NCBI RefSeq assembly: GCF_918797505.1
Contig: NC_092793.1
Location: forward strand, 46,364,243 to 46,428,242
Reading direction: 5' to 3'
Source of the DNA: Bemisia tabaci
Taxonomy: Eukaryota; Arthropoda; Insecta; Hemiptera; Aleyrodidae
DNA length: 64,000 nt
Numbering within the stretch: the first letter of the stretch is position 1; each line of letters opens with the position of its first letter. The notes beneath the pieces were generated by a model. That model saw only the letters and a program-made list of their open reading frames with translations, was not told where the DNA came from and did not search any database. Below are positions 36,521-45,995 of the stretch, one piece after another. The translations under genes and the position numbers were made by a program.

Positions 36521-36627
36521 TATTCGTCAACGTGAAAGTTCCTCTTGCCTAGAATTATAATTGCAGGCGAACAAATAAAACGTTAAAGTCGCTTTTACGC
36601 GTTCGTAAAAAAGCGCGACACTTACGA

Positions 36628-36690
36628 TGATACCACTATTCGACCACGTGGGAGCTCGCGTTGCCTACACTAAAAGTTGAAGGCGAACTA
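36628..36690 (+). repeat. Family H, solo terminus
   Basis: TGATACCACTATTCGACCAC, GTGGGAGCTCGCGTTGCCTA and AAGGCGAACTA match the left arm of the family H element at 17942-18205. No opposing arm is present within several hundred bases. Confidence 0.7.
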
Positions 36691-36917
36691 ACGTGGCGTT
36701 AGATTCTCCTCTTCCCGTCCCGTAAAGAGCTATATTTTGTGTTGGGGGTGCAGGGTGTTCTCGACTTCAGCCCTCGAGGGTCCAGAAAATTGGCCTTTGT
36801 GGGATTGGTCCTAATTGAAAAATTTGAAGACGTGGAACAGCATCAGAAACAGGTACATACAATTTTGATTTTTTGTAGAATACGCTATGGTCCCGCTCCC
36901 AAAGGAGGAGTCGTACT

Positions 36918-37169
36918 CTGCCATGCTAAGGAAAAACGCCGTATGAACATTCGAGAGTTGCCAAATTTCCTTCGATAAAATGTCTATTCGTGAGGAAAGT
37001 TTGAATATTTTTCCTTGAAATTTTCAGACACTTTAGATCGAATTACAAACAAAATTATCTGAGAAATCGGCAGAAAAATATTCAAAAATTTTCCTGAAAA
37101 TTAGAGATTTGCCCGAGGCAATTTGGCAACGCCTGAGGGTTCATACGGCGTTTTTCCTTAGCACGGCAG
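36918..37169 (+). mobile_element. Family A MITE, copy 10 (near-intact)
   Basis: This 252 bp copy starts CTGCCATGCTAAGGAAAAAC and ends CCTTAGCACGGCAG, with TACT on both sides (36914-36917, 37170-37173) as a perfect 4-bp target duplication. The interior CGAATTACAAACAAAATTAT shows forward orientation. It is among the best-preserved copies. Confidence 0.92.
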
Positions 37170-37173
37170 TACT

Positions 37174-37945
37174 CACCTACGCACTGAAAAAGTCTTAGAT
37201 CGAACCCGTGCAGCGATTTTCGGGCCCCTTTCCGACGTGACAACAGCCCCAATTGTGAACAGTAAACGAAACACCGCTAATAACATGCATTAAACGGAGG
37301 GCCCCGGCTCCTGACTCGGCGGCTCAGCTCTGGTTCTGATCGGAGCGTAATATGAAGAGATAAAAAGAGCAGTAGCTAACAGACGCCACACCGCGCTCCC
37401 TGGATTAATAAATATTCGTGCGGCACGCGATGGGCCATCGGATGCCCCCGGTCCACGGGGGGGGGGGGGGGGGGCTGGTTGCGCTGCCGTTGACCAGCAC
37501 CAATCAGGCCGGGTTCAGTCCGAATTTCATCCGTGATATTCACCGATTTCAACGCGCCGCACTCTGTGATCCACCGCAATCCCATTGGGACATCGATTAC
37601 TTTTTGAAAATTGAGTCATACTTGATCATACTTCCGATCGCTTTGCAACCAGCGTTCTCAAACGTAATCGGCAGTAGAGTTGCACAGAAACGGCGAATTC
37701 GGCGTAGGCTGACTTCATGCCACGATTTATTCTAGAAATTAAGAAGTGCTGAGGGCAATTCCGTATAAACTTACAAAATTTTTACATTCTGTGTGGAAGT
37801 TGTTAAGTGAAAATTTTGACCAATAGTGTTTGTTTGGTCTCCTTTAATGAAACAAAATAGGAGCGATGATTTCGGAACACCTCAAGCGAGCCACGCATTT
37901 TTACACTCTTACAGTCGATTTTCCTCAATACATTGTCAGGTCGTA
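37174..37945. other. Unassigned sequence with a homopolymer G tract
   Basis: A run of 18 G lies at 37457-37474. The 105-codon frame at 37418-37735 spans this tract and has no recognisable domain. Confidence 0.45.
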
Positions 37946-38222
37946 CACGCTAAGTAAAAACGCCGTTTAAGCTTTAGAATATTGTCAGATTTCTTCTCTG
38001 TAAACAGGGCCGGACTAAGGGGGTGGCCACATGGGCCGCGGCCCATGGTGACAAATCTAGGAGGCAGCAAATTTTGCAAATTTTTTAAATGTAGGTATGA
38101 AAAAAAATCGGATTTAGAAAAAAATTACAAGCAAATTCTCTCATTTCCTGAGAGTATAGTAATTTCTAATTTTGTCGTCTTTCGGTGATACAAGAGACAG
38201 CACCTTTAATTAATCGAGTTAA

Positions 38223-39546
38223 ACCCTTTCTTGCATAGTGGTACAATTGTTGTACCACCCATTAAATAATTTTTTTGGCGGATCCGAAACGTGGCAACAA
38301 GGCGGTGCCGACTTGTATAGGTCCAGTAAGTGCTTCTCTCTAGCGGTGATTTTTTGTTTCACTCAAATCGGATGGCTAGTCCTATTTTTGTTAGTTTGTT
38401 TCCATGAAAATGAGGATAAAACGGTCAGCTGGTCAGAGCTCGGGATTTTGGTTGTTTCACGTCGTTCAAATAACTTTTGATAAGTAAATTTTATATTTTC
38501 TGGTTCCTCATGATGCAGGCTTTCAATTTTTATCAGTTACAAAAATATGAAATTTTTTTGTTTTTTTCAAAACCGCGAATTTGTGGTGGTACATATATGG
38601 CCCACTAAGCAGCAGGGGCTCATGTAAACAACGTACCTCAAACATAACTTGTTTTGTTTATCATTTTCTGGGGGTAGGGGGAGGAAAGAGGGGGGAGGGG
38701 CGGGCTAATAGGAACATCTTAGTAAGGTCTGAACAAGCATCAAGCAGAATTAGGAAAGAGTTCAAAAATTTGGAAATTATTCTAACCAAGAACTAATTTT
38801 TATCGATTTCTCAAGAAATTACCTATTTCTAGCAGTTTTGAGGGGTAAGAAAGGTGGGTTTTGACTTGGTAAAACTTATAGAATTTGACAAAACATGATG
38901 TATGGACATGTCAGCATGCTTTTACCATGTAACTACTCCAATTTTGAAAAAAAAAATAAAAAAATTTCATGCATTTGAACCCAGATTTCATGAAAAAATC
39001 TAGTTTTTTCGGGGTCAGCAAACAGCATAATTGATGCTAAATTAAAAAAAAAATTAATTTTCTCTCAAATTTTTGGTAAAATATGAAAGTAAAAGTATCA
39101 AATGAAGCGCTAAATGAGTAAAAACTATGAAAATATTTTTTCTTAGGTATTCTGGAGTCAAAATTTGAAGAAAAACCTTCACGCTCCTCAGTTTTCTCGG
39201 GTAAAAAAAACACATAAAAAATGAAAATTTCGGTATTACATTCAACATTTGCTTATAAATGTAGCAGGAAGTAGTATATGTAACTGTTACTCTTATAATT
39301 TATCAGCAAAAATTATCTAAATTGCATATTTTCATCATTTTTAACAATTTTTAGCAGTTTCGCTCTACTGCACATAAGGAGGTCCTTGCTGCTTAGTGGT
39401 ACACTTGTTGTACCACCATTTTTTAGGCACTTCCGGTGATCGGATCAATATGAAAAAATTCATGTGTCTTCAGGGAGCCTAAAGGAACATAGATATCAAA
39501 AGAAAATTGAAAAAAATCTAAAATTAAAAATTGGTGCAAGAAAGGG
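38223..39546. mobile_element. piggyBac-like element with TTAA flanks
   Basis: CCCTTTCTTGCA on the left is mirrored by TGCAAGAAAGGG on the right. TTAA abuts both ends (38219-38222, 39547-39550), with one extra A at the left. TTAA targets and CCCT-type ends are diagnostic of piggyBac elements. A subterminal palindrome occurs near each end: GTGGTACAATTGTTGTACCAC (38238-38258) and GTGGTACACTTGTTGTACCAC (39396-39416). The ~1.3 kb interior is AT-rich with no transposase. Confidence 0.82.
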
Positions 39547-39649
39547 TTAAGAGAGAGATCAAACACGCAATTTGGCCAGGAACGGCGCGATTGAGAGAGA
39601 AATGATGACGAGGACTTGAGATGAAAAGGAGAAGCCCTCGGCGCGGCGG

Positions 39650-39905
39650 TCGGCATGTAACACATATTAGCGTCTACATTCCAACAAGACTGCACGAATA
39701 TTTCACGCATTGCATCAAACACAGTGCGGTCACTGCGGTCAGCGTGAAACGGATAGCGCCTACAAGACTGCGTGAATACCTCACGCATTGCGTCAAACTC
39801 AGTGCGTTTAGCAGCGGTCGTCGGCGTGAAACTCATAGCGCCTACAAAACGGTCGGAATACTTCACGCATTGCTTCAAACACGGTGCGATCTGCGCGGCG
39901 CGGCG
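39650..39905. repeat. Three ~82-bp tandem repeats inside the hAT element
   Basis: Three diverged units each contain a version of GCGCCTACAAGACTGCGTGA, TTTCACGCATTGCATCAAAC and CAGTGCG, flanked by GCGCGGCGG-type GC-rich sequence. They lie in the right-hand portion of the hAT element. Frames over them look protein-like only because the repeats are in step with the reading frame. Confidence 0.75.
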
Positions 39906-40411
39906 GCGGAAGTTAAAATCATTAAACCAAAATGTTTGTTCTTTCTTATTTTTTTCGTTAATTTCTTATGAATGGAAGGCCTTGTCCACGCAGAGATAGG
40001 TTTATGAAACTTAACGTTCGCGCAAAGTTCGATGAATTTTTGCTAGTAGTGTTGACAGGGCTTTCCCAAAAAATGTTTCCAACACGAGTAAACGCGTCTT
40101 ATGCACCCCACCCCGCTGGCGCGTTCACTTGATGGTTTTTATCGATGTTTCAAAACGAATGAGAAGGGGGCGGCAAAATACAGGCGGCCCATGGGCGGCA
40201 AGTAGGTAAATCCGGCCCTGTCTGTAAGCAGTTATTTTTGAAGGTAGTTATGAATATTATTTCTTGAAATTTTCAGACTTTTTTGATCAAATTACGAACG
40301 AATTTTTCTGAAAAATTGGTGAAGAAATATTCAAAAAAATTTCTGAAAACTTGTGATTTGTCAAAGGAAATTTGGAAACTCCTGATGGTTCACATGGCGT
40401 TCTTAGTACAG

Positions 40412-42574
40412 TAGACCTAGGTTTTGCGGAACAACCAAACGTTTCATCTTGTTTTATCACTTAAGAATTCAAAGATTCCTCCGTATGTTAGATGCCGGGA
40501 ATGGAAATGAGAATGAGAATGCGTTCCTGGGAAAATTGCAGGGAACATCGCAGGATATATACATGTGCGAGTATTCCTCTGTCAATGTTTCCCGGGATAG
40601 ACTTCGGATAGGGACTCCCAGGAATTTCCCGGTTAAACCCCAGTGCTCGCAAATAACAATCGTCGTACCGTCTCCTGTACTTGGTCTTCGATTTGAACCC
40701 GGCAATGAAATAATCAAATGAGTCTCTCAAGTAACAACATTGAATCATTGGCAATGGAAAAGCATCTCCCCAGACAACCTCCCTCCACGTCGAGAATAAT
40801 AAAGGAACAAACGAAGCAGCGAGAAAGGAAAATAAAAGTGTAATAATAGTGAGCGCAAAGCATGACCTCAAAGCGGGATTGCCGCATTTCAAAGGACAAA
40901 ATGCCAACTATGGTCAAAATACTCTACGGAAGTCGACCATAACAATTAAAAATTTTCAGACTCTCTCACGCCCACAATTTTTATGGGTGAACGATGAGCT
41001 TTCGTCATCACTAGCTATCAATTAGTTATCTTAAAATGTATCTGGCAATGTTACAAAAAATTTATGACCGCCAGTCCGATCAGCGTTGCTAGATGCTGCT
41101 GAAAACCTCGTCTCTATATAGTATCGAAGTCTGGCTTAATCAAACCGTCAGACAACGCGGAGTCCATAAAAGAATGGATTATAATGAGACCAGCTGTCTC
41201 AGGATCAGCCGAGAGGTCGGTGGAGAAAAATTGGAAGTGGTTCCCGACTTGACCTTGATCCAAGAAACGCAATCTTGCAAGTGTCGCACACCACCCTACG
41301 CGGCTGATTTTGTGACTGATTGTGGGTATGACTCGGGCTCCCAATCGTTTCGTGGTCTATTGAAAAGTATTGACGAGCGTCTGTCACCTGTGACATAACC
41401 CACGGTATCCAAAGCTCGGGTATCTCACAGATTTCACTCCCCTCTTTGTTCCCTCCGTTATGCAATCCGGTCTGAAACTACAGGGATTCTTGGTTCCGAG
41501 GTTCGTTCGTACGTTCAGCAGAAGGATGATCTCATCCCACCAGATGCAAAATGGGTTTTTGTGAGCTCCTTATGGAAGGTTCATGCACGGAAAAAAGTTC
41601 GATGGACGCTCTATGGTTCGAAAAACCGGAGCTCTTGGTTCTACAAACTGGCCTTTTCCGTCGATCGAGCAAAATTCAGTTCGGTGCACCAAGGTCTTTC
41701 ACACAGTATTCAACATGGCTGATGCGTTCGCGCGCAAGTCGCAAGGAAGCACTCAACGCTAGGAAAATTTCAATACAAACACGCCGGTCGATATAATTAG
41801 CAACGAGTGTTTTGGTTGGTTGTCGTCGGCTGTATTGAATACTGCGTAGCATCCTTGTGCGCAAGGGTTGAATGGAACGACTGCTCTTATAAAATGTTCA
41901 CCTGTGCCATAGTATCGTTTTTGAAGCGAGAAGGTTAAAAAACGCAGATCGTGAAGTTAGGAGCGTATTTCAGGCTTTCCCGATGCGCTCATCGTTATTT
42001 CTAACTATTTTCTATCTTCTATCAGAGACAACTCTTCTTTTTGCTTCAATGTATAAAATTTGCAATAAACCCACTGGTCTTCTAACTTGAGGAATTTTTT
42101 GAGTTAAGCTGACGGTGATACAAGTCGAATTAGACCCCATCTAAACCTCATGCATGCAACCTCGGCCATTTTTCTGGATTCAAGGCAGCTCCATGGGCCC
42201 TAGTATGGCTGACGGTTGAGCCAATCAAAAATGGATCTCCTAGTGCTCGTAATGGTAGGTGCTTAGCGGTCGGCACAACAACAACATCACTCGACCGCTT
42301 GTGCGCGATATCGAGCGGTGTATCCGCGTCGAGTCGCGGCGGCGTGAGAAACTTTCGACAGAAGGAAAGATGGAAAAAGAATGGATTGTTAATGAAATAA
42401 TGGCTCGATGAAAATAAGGCGGGAATCGGTGCTAATTGAAACCGGTGGAAAATTTTATGAGCGCTGGGAGTTGAATTGAAAAATATTCATATCGCATTCT
42501 CACCGGCGAGCGGCGGGTTGATGCGCAGCGTCTCGGCGCTCGAGGGGCCTCGCAGTCGAGTGTTGCGGAATATC
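40412..42574. other. Unassigned sequence
   Basis: No gene is recognised. The frames at 40449-40721 (+) and 40488-40907 (-) overlap and have no known domain. A possible short CACGGAAAAAA-ended foldback remnant lies at about 41588-41663 but is too weak to call. A GC-rich patch at 42290-42560 has no recognised exon. Confidence 0.4.
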
Positions 42575-42709
42575 GGACTACATTGCAATTTGGGACCATT
42601 ATTTCTGACTCGGCTGTGAAAACGCTCTTATGCATGGGGAAATTAATGGTAAATACGTTGTTTCTAATCTGAGCTAAAAATCGTAGTTCCTTATTGTAAA
42701 ATGTAGTCC
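42575..42709. mobile_element. Family I MITE, copy 1
   Basis: GGACTACATTGCAATTTGGG at the left is mirrored by GTAGTTCCTTATTGTAAAAT and GTAGTCC at the right, in a 135 bp element. The centre contains AAACGCTCTTATGCATGGGG. It is related to 61805-61941, and I recall similar repeats from whitefly sequences, unverified. Confidence 0.8.
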
Positions 42710-43389
42710 AATTGAGCGCGAGGCCGACCACATATCGACTGTGAATTTCCGAACGAGTAGAGTCCACGCCAAATAAATATATTCACTTTTAGACTGTGAC
42801 AGAATATCCGTCATCTTGATTCTTGCATTTGACTTTCAATGCTTATGACTGAGGTCACGAGAACTTCTGTCGCACTCTAAAAGTCCGTTAAATCATTTGG
42901 CGTAGACTCTCTCGATTGCGATGTTTCAATTTTTTTTTTTCACGCCGGCTATTCACTCAGAGTAAATTATTGATTTTTAACAGTGTATGTATCTGCAGTT
43001 TTTCTTGGAATTTATTTCACTTGTTAAAAATACAGGAAAAAAATATCAGGGCGCCACTTTGGTTAATAACCTTACCCTAATACAAATAGAGTTTTCCAAA
43101 CTTTACAAAAGTGATAAAAGTTCTTTGATTGCGGCCTTCGAGTTATCAGAAGCAGAATATCGGCCTTCTTCACTTGCTAGAGGCTTCAAAGAGGCTCATC
43201 GTTGCAATCGTTGACCGCCGCCTTTCAAAAATCGTCGGCTCGACGTTTAATACCGACGTAACCGATGTAATTGTAACGCATCGATCAGGTCTCGAAATTT
43301 TCAAACAGATCCGGCCCAAAAATTACGAAATATTATTTCCAGTTGTACGAGGTGAGGACCCCTAAAATCCGAGAATCCATCCTCACTAT

Positions 43390-43787
43390 ACTTCCTGATG
43401 TGTTCGAATTGTCCTTGGGCCGGGTCCACGCTGCGGCGGGCGATGGGCGGGCATGGAGCGGGCGAGCGATGCGAGATGGGCGCCATTTTTGATGAGTGTT
43501 TAACGCGTGTGAAATCGGCGGAACGTTGCGCGAGCGGGCGCGGCGCGGAGCGCGACGGCGACGACGCCGCGGAGATGCGGACCGCGATTGGCGCCTTGAG
43601 GCCACCACCCCCGCAGATACCGACACCCGCCACAATACCGGTCCATCGGAGTTTCCCAAGAGCTCTCGCCGACGTATCGACGGGAAAGTCGCGGGAAATT
43701 CCGCGCATGGAAGTCGTTGAGGTTCTTGAAACAAGTGCGCTCTTCTGCCATGTAACAGGAGAGATACGTTGTTCTGCCTTCCTGGCG
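43390..43787. promoter_or_regulatory. CpG-rich block, candidate promoter or 5' exon
   Basis: This ~400 bp block is markedly GC- and CpG-rich compared with its AT-rich surroundings and contains GCGATTGGCG, an inverted CCAAT core. It lies 2.1 kb upstream of the first recognised exon of the dead ringer-like gene. Open frames of up to 176 codons on both strands are explained by the scarcity of stop codons. It ends where the family J element begins. A promoter or 5'-UTR role is inference only. Confidence 0.3.
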
Positions 43788-44342
43788 AATGGACCACTAG
43801 ACAAGGTACGAATTGAAGCAATCTGATACATGTTTTTTAATCAGAATTTCACGTAGAACACGATTCACACGACGGAAATTACTGAAACCAACTCCTAACA
43901 AAGATATTAACGTTTTTATTTCACATTGGCTACAAGGAATTCGAACTGCCCGCTCACAAGAAACTCAAAGCTCTACGCGAGTCAAATCGCGCACTACAAC
44001 GGTTTCTGCAAGCCTCTCAATCGAGCAATGTTCATTTTCCACCATGTGTTGTTCAAACTATAAGCAATTTGCTACAGCTGAGCCAAAGCGTCAAGACTGA
44101 GGTTGCCAGATTTTTACATCGCAGAGACTGTCATGATAACGTTCAGCGCGCGATGTGAATCACGTAGAGCATTGAGTTTTAATGAGCGGGTGGTTTGAAT
44201 TCACACATCAAGAATCATCAAATATCTTCGTAAGGAGTTAATTTCGGTAATTTTCTATGTGCGCATCCTGTTCTACGTGAAATTTTAGTTATGAAACATG
44301 TATCAGAATGCTGAAATTCGTACCTTGTCTATGTGGTCCATT
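43788..44342 (+). mobile_element. Family J element, copy 2 (both ends present)
   Basis: The left end AATGGACCACTAGACAAGGT, continuing ACGAATT, is mirrored by the right end AATTCGTACCTTGTCTATGT, continuing GGTCCATT. The inverted match continues inward through CTGATACATG and TTTCACGTAGAACA for about 75 bases. The 555 bp element shares its interior with 31448-31967. No transposase. Superfamily unknown. Confidence 0.8.
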
Positions 44343-44639
44343 GTCAGTACCACTGCGTAGACTAAAACGCAAGTTACACCCCCAAAAATTGAACGTGATA
44401 AAGAAGTCCTGAAGTTCTAAAACAAAAATTCCCGACTTTTACGTTTTTTCAGATTTAAATTTAGGTTCGAATTCTGACATGAACACAAAAAAACGGAAGC
44501 TAGCACCTTTCAATGTGGAGAAAATTCAACTTAAACCACGCTCAGCCTGTTCCAAAGGGTTTGAGATAGCGTTTCCTCCTGAGAACTCGAAATCGTCAAT
44601 TTCAAAATTTTTCCTGAATTCGGCTCTACAGATCTGATC

Positions 44640-44945
44640 TTATTCGTTATTGAACAAATCTTCGTTTTGGGTAAAATTGGCAATAACCATCCAAAATAAT
44701 CTTAGCGATCAAATCTTATATTTCCATATTTTGTCTTCGCCGCATACTAGCTCGATATTATATCCAAAGCTATGACTAATCAGATACTAGTCTTTTATTT
44801 TCGAAAAATATTCTCGAAGGAAGAGCCAGTGGAAATAAACTTGAAAACGTAAAACGCCTGAAACAGAAAAGTCGTAAAAGTGTCAATTTACGAATATTAA
44901 ACCAAGAGACTTAAACGCGTGGGTAAGAAAGTACACAAGCAAAAA
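44640..44945 (+). repeat. Family L repeat, copy 1
   Basis: Blocks TTCATATTTTGCCTTC-like, GCATACTAGCTC, TCGAAGGAAGAGCCAG, AAAAGTCGTAAAAGTGTCAA and GAGACTTAAACGCGTGGGTA recur in the same order at about 58900-59370. This copy lacks the 231 bp foldback element present in the other one and so represents the empty site. Confidence 0.7.
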
Positions 44946-45893
44946 GCAATTTTATTAAGTGCAGACTTATAACTGAGGTTGAATGGGCCACCGCCTAGGT
45001 TTGACACCTAACAAAAAAAAAGGGTTGAGAGAAAAAGAATTGGGATATTACTCAAAACTTCTCTAGAAACGCTTGACTGAGGTCGCAAATTATAGCTACC
45101 GTCGCGTCGTAACCATCTACGGATTGGACTGAGATTAAATTAAATCTCGAAGGAATGATGTCCCCAGAATAAGGGCTAAGAGGAACAAAAGAAATCGTAA
45201 AATTTGATTGGTTTTTCAAACAAATAAGCAAAGAAAACTTGTGATAAAAATATTCTTTTCGGAAGAAGGTAGACATCGTAATATGACTAAAGTTGTGGAA
45301 ATGAAGCGTTTCATGAAATATTTGTCAGCGTGTAAGTGACACTTTTTCGGTTGATGCGGACCAGTTTTAAAATGTACACGAATCAAGGACTTCTCAATAC
45401 CGGAAGAAAAGCTTTAAAGTCGAAGCCGACATGAATTAATTGTCCCTTAAAACTTTGGTAGCATTCTCCTTGAAAGTCATGGTGAGAGGGCAAACCTAAT
45501 CATGAAGGTTCTAACCAATCAATGCATAATTTCAATCTAATTATAAAGTCAATGACATTGATTGTATCGGGTTCGTTTTACCTTCCTTTGTAAGTTTAAT
45601 CTCTACAGTTTCTCTCACAGAACTTTTATTTGGTATCGCCAAAATTTCGATAAAAACCTGTATTTTTATTCACCTCGACCGATATTAGCTTTCATCGGTT
45701 TGTGTTTAAGCTCAACTGTTACGTTCATTGATCGCCCCCAACTTCGACACTCGGTCCAAGGAGATTTTCCTTCAGTGCGTTGAACACGCGCTATTTTGTA
45801 TTATTCTGCATTCAATGCATTGCATTGTTGCATGCGCATGCTTCAATTTGTGACTAAGGCGCTAACAGTCAAACTTTTGTTTGTTTGTTACAG
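44946..45893. other. Unassigned sequence upstream of the first exon
   Basis: AT-rich, probably intron or 5' flank of the dead ringer-like gene. No upstream exon could be identified. The region just before the exon ends in a pyrimidine-rich stretch of TTTGTTTGTTTG. Confidence 0.4.
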
Positions 45894-45995
45894 TCGAGTC
45901 CAGAAATGAGCGATGGCGAGGATATGGGTGACGAGGACATTGATGACCAAATGCACCGAGAAATAGAAGAACACAACGACGATGATCGGAAAAAG
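45894..45995 (+). CDS. Acidic coding exon of a dead ringer/retained-like (ARID3) gene
   Basis: A 102 bp exon bounded by TTTGTTACAG and AAAAAG|GTACAA, with 34 codons, starting and ending in phase 0. The peptide runs SSPEMSDGEDMGDEDIDD, then QMHREIEEHNDDDRKK: strongly acidic, then mixed-charge. Acidic tracts upstream of the DNA-binding domain are common in ARID3/dead ringer proteins, nuclear transcription factors that bind AT-rich DNA. The assignment rests on the downstream exon, whose phase and strand match; joined they read DDDRKK-LRMAEKM. The ATG at 45906 could be a start, but an acceptor precedes it, so more exons may lie upstream. An unrelated acidic exon cannot be excluded. Confidence 0.65.

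Larger units (their letters stand above)
38005..40220. mobile_element. hAT-type non-autonomous element (nested, itself interrupted)
   Basis: The ends are CAGGGCCGGACTAAGG and AAATCCGGCCCTG, with subterminal ATGGGCCGCGGCCCATGG on the left mirrored by GGCGGCCCATGGGCGG on the right. The flanks are TCTGTAAA (37997-38004) and TCTGTAAG (40221-40228), an 8-bp target duplication with one mismatch. CAGGG ends and 8-bp duplications are characteristic of hAT transposons. Without the piggyBac-like insertion it would be about 0.9 kb, with no transposase. Confidence 0.85.
37946..40411 (+). mobile_element. Family A MITE, copy 11, split by a 2.2-kb hAT-type insertion
   Basis: The left part (to 38004) has CACGCTAAGTAAAAACGCCG; the right part (from 40221) resumes the family interior with GATCAAATTACGAACG and ends TGGCGTTCTTAGTACAG. 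Together the two parts make one family A copy of about 250 bp, forward orientation. The insertion is described separately. End coordinates are within a few bases. Confidence 0.8.

Noticed and set aside
39423..39971. Frames with repeated peptide units (HEYFTHC / REYLTHC)
   Set aside because: They are the in-frame reading of the three 82-bp tandem repeats within the hAT element.
43301..43831. Overlapping frames of 142-176 codons on both strands
   Set aside because: All lie in a CpG-rich block where stop codons are rare; Arg/Ala/Pro-rich products in several frames are a composition effect.
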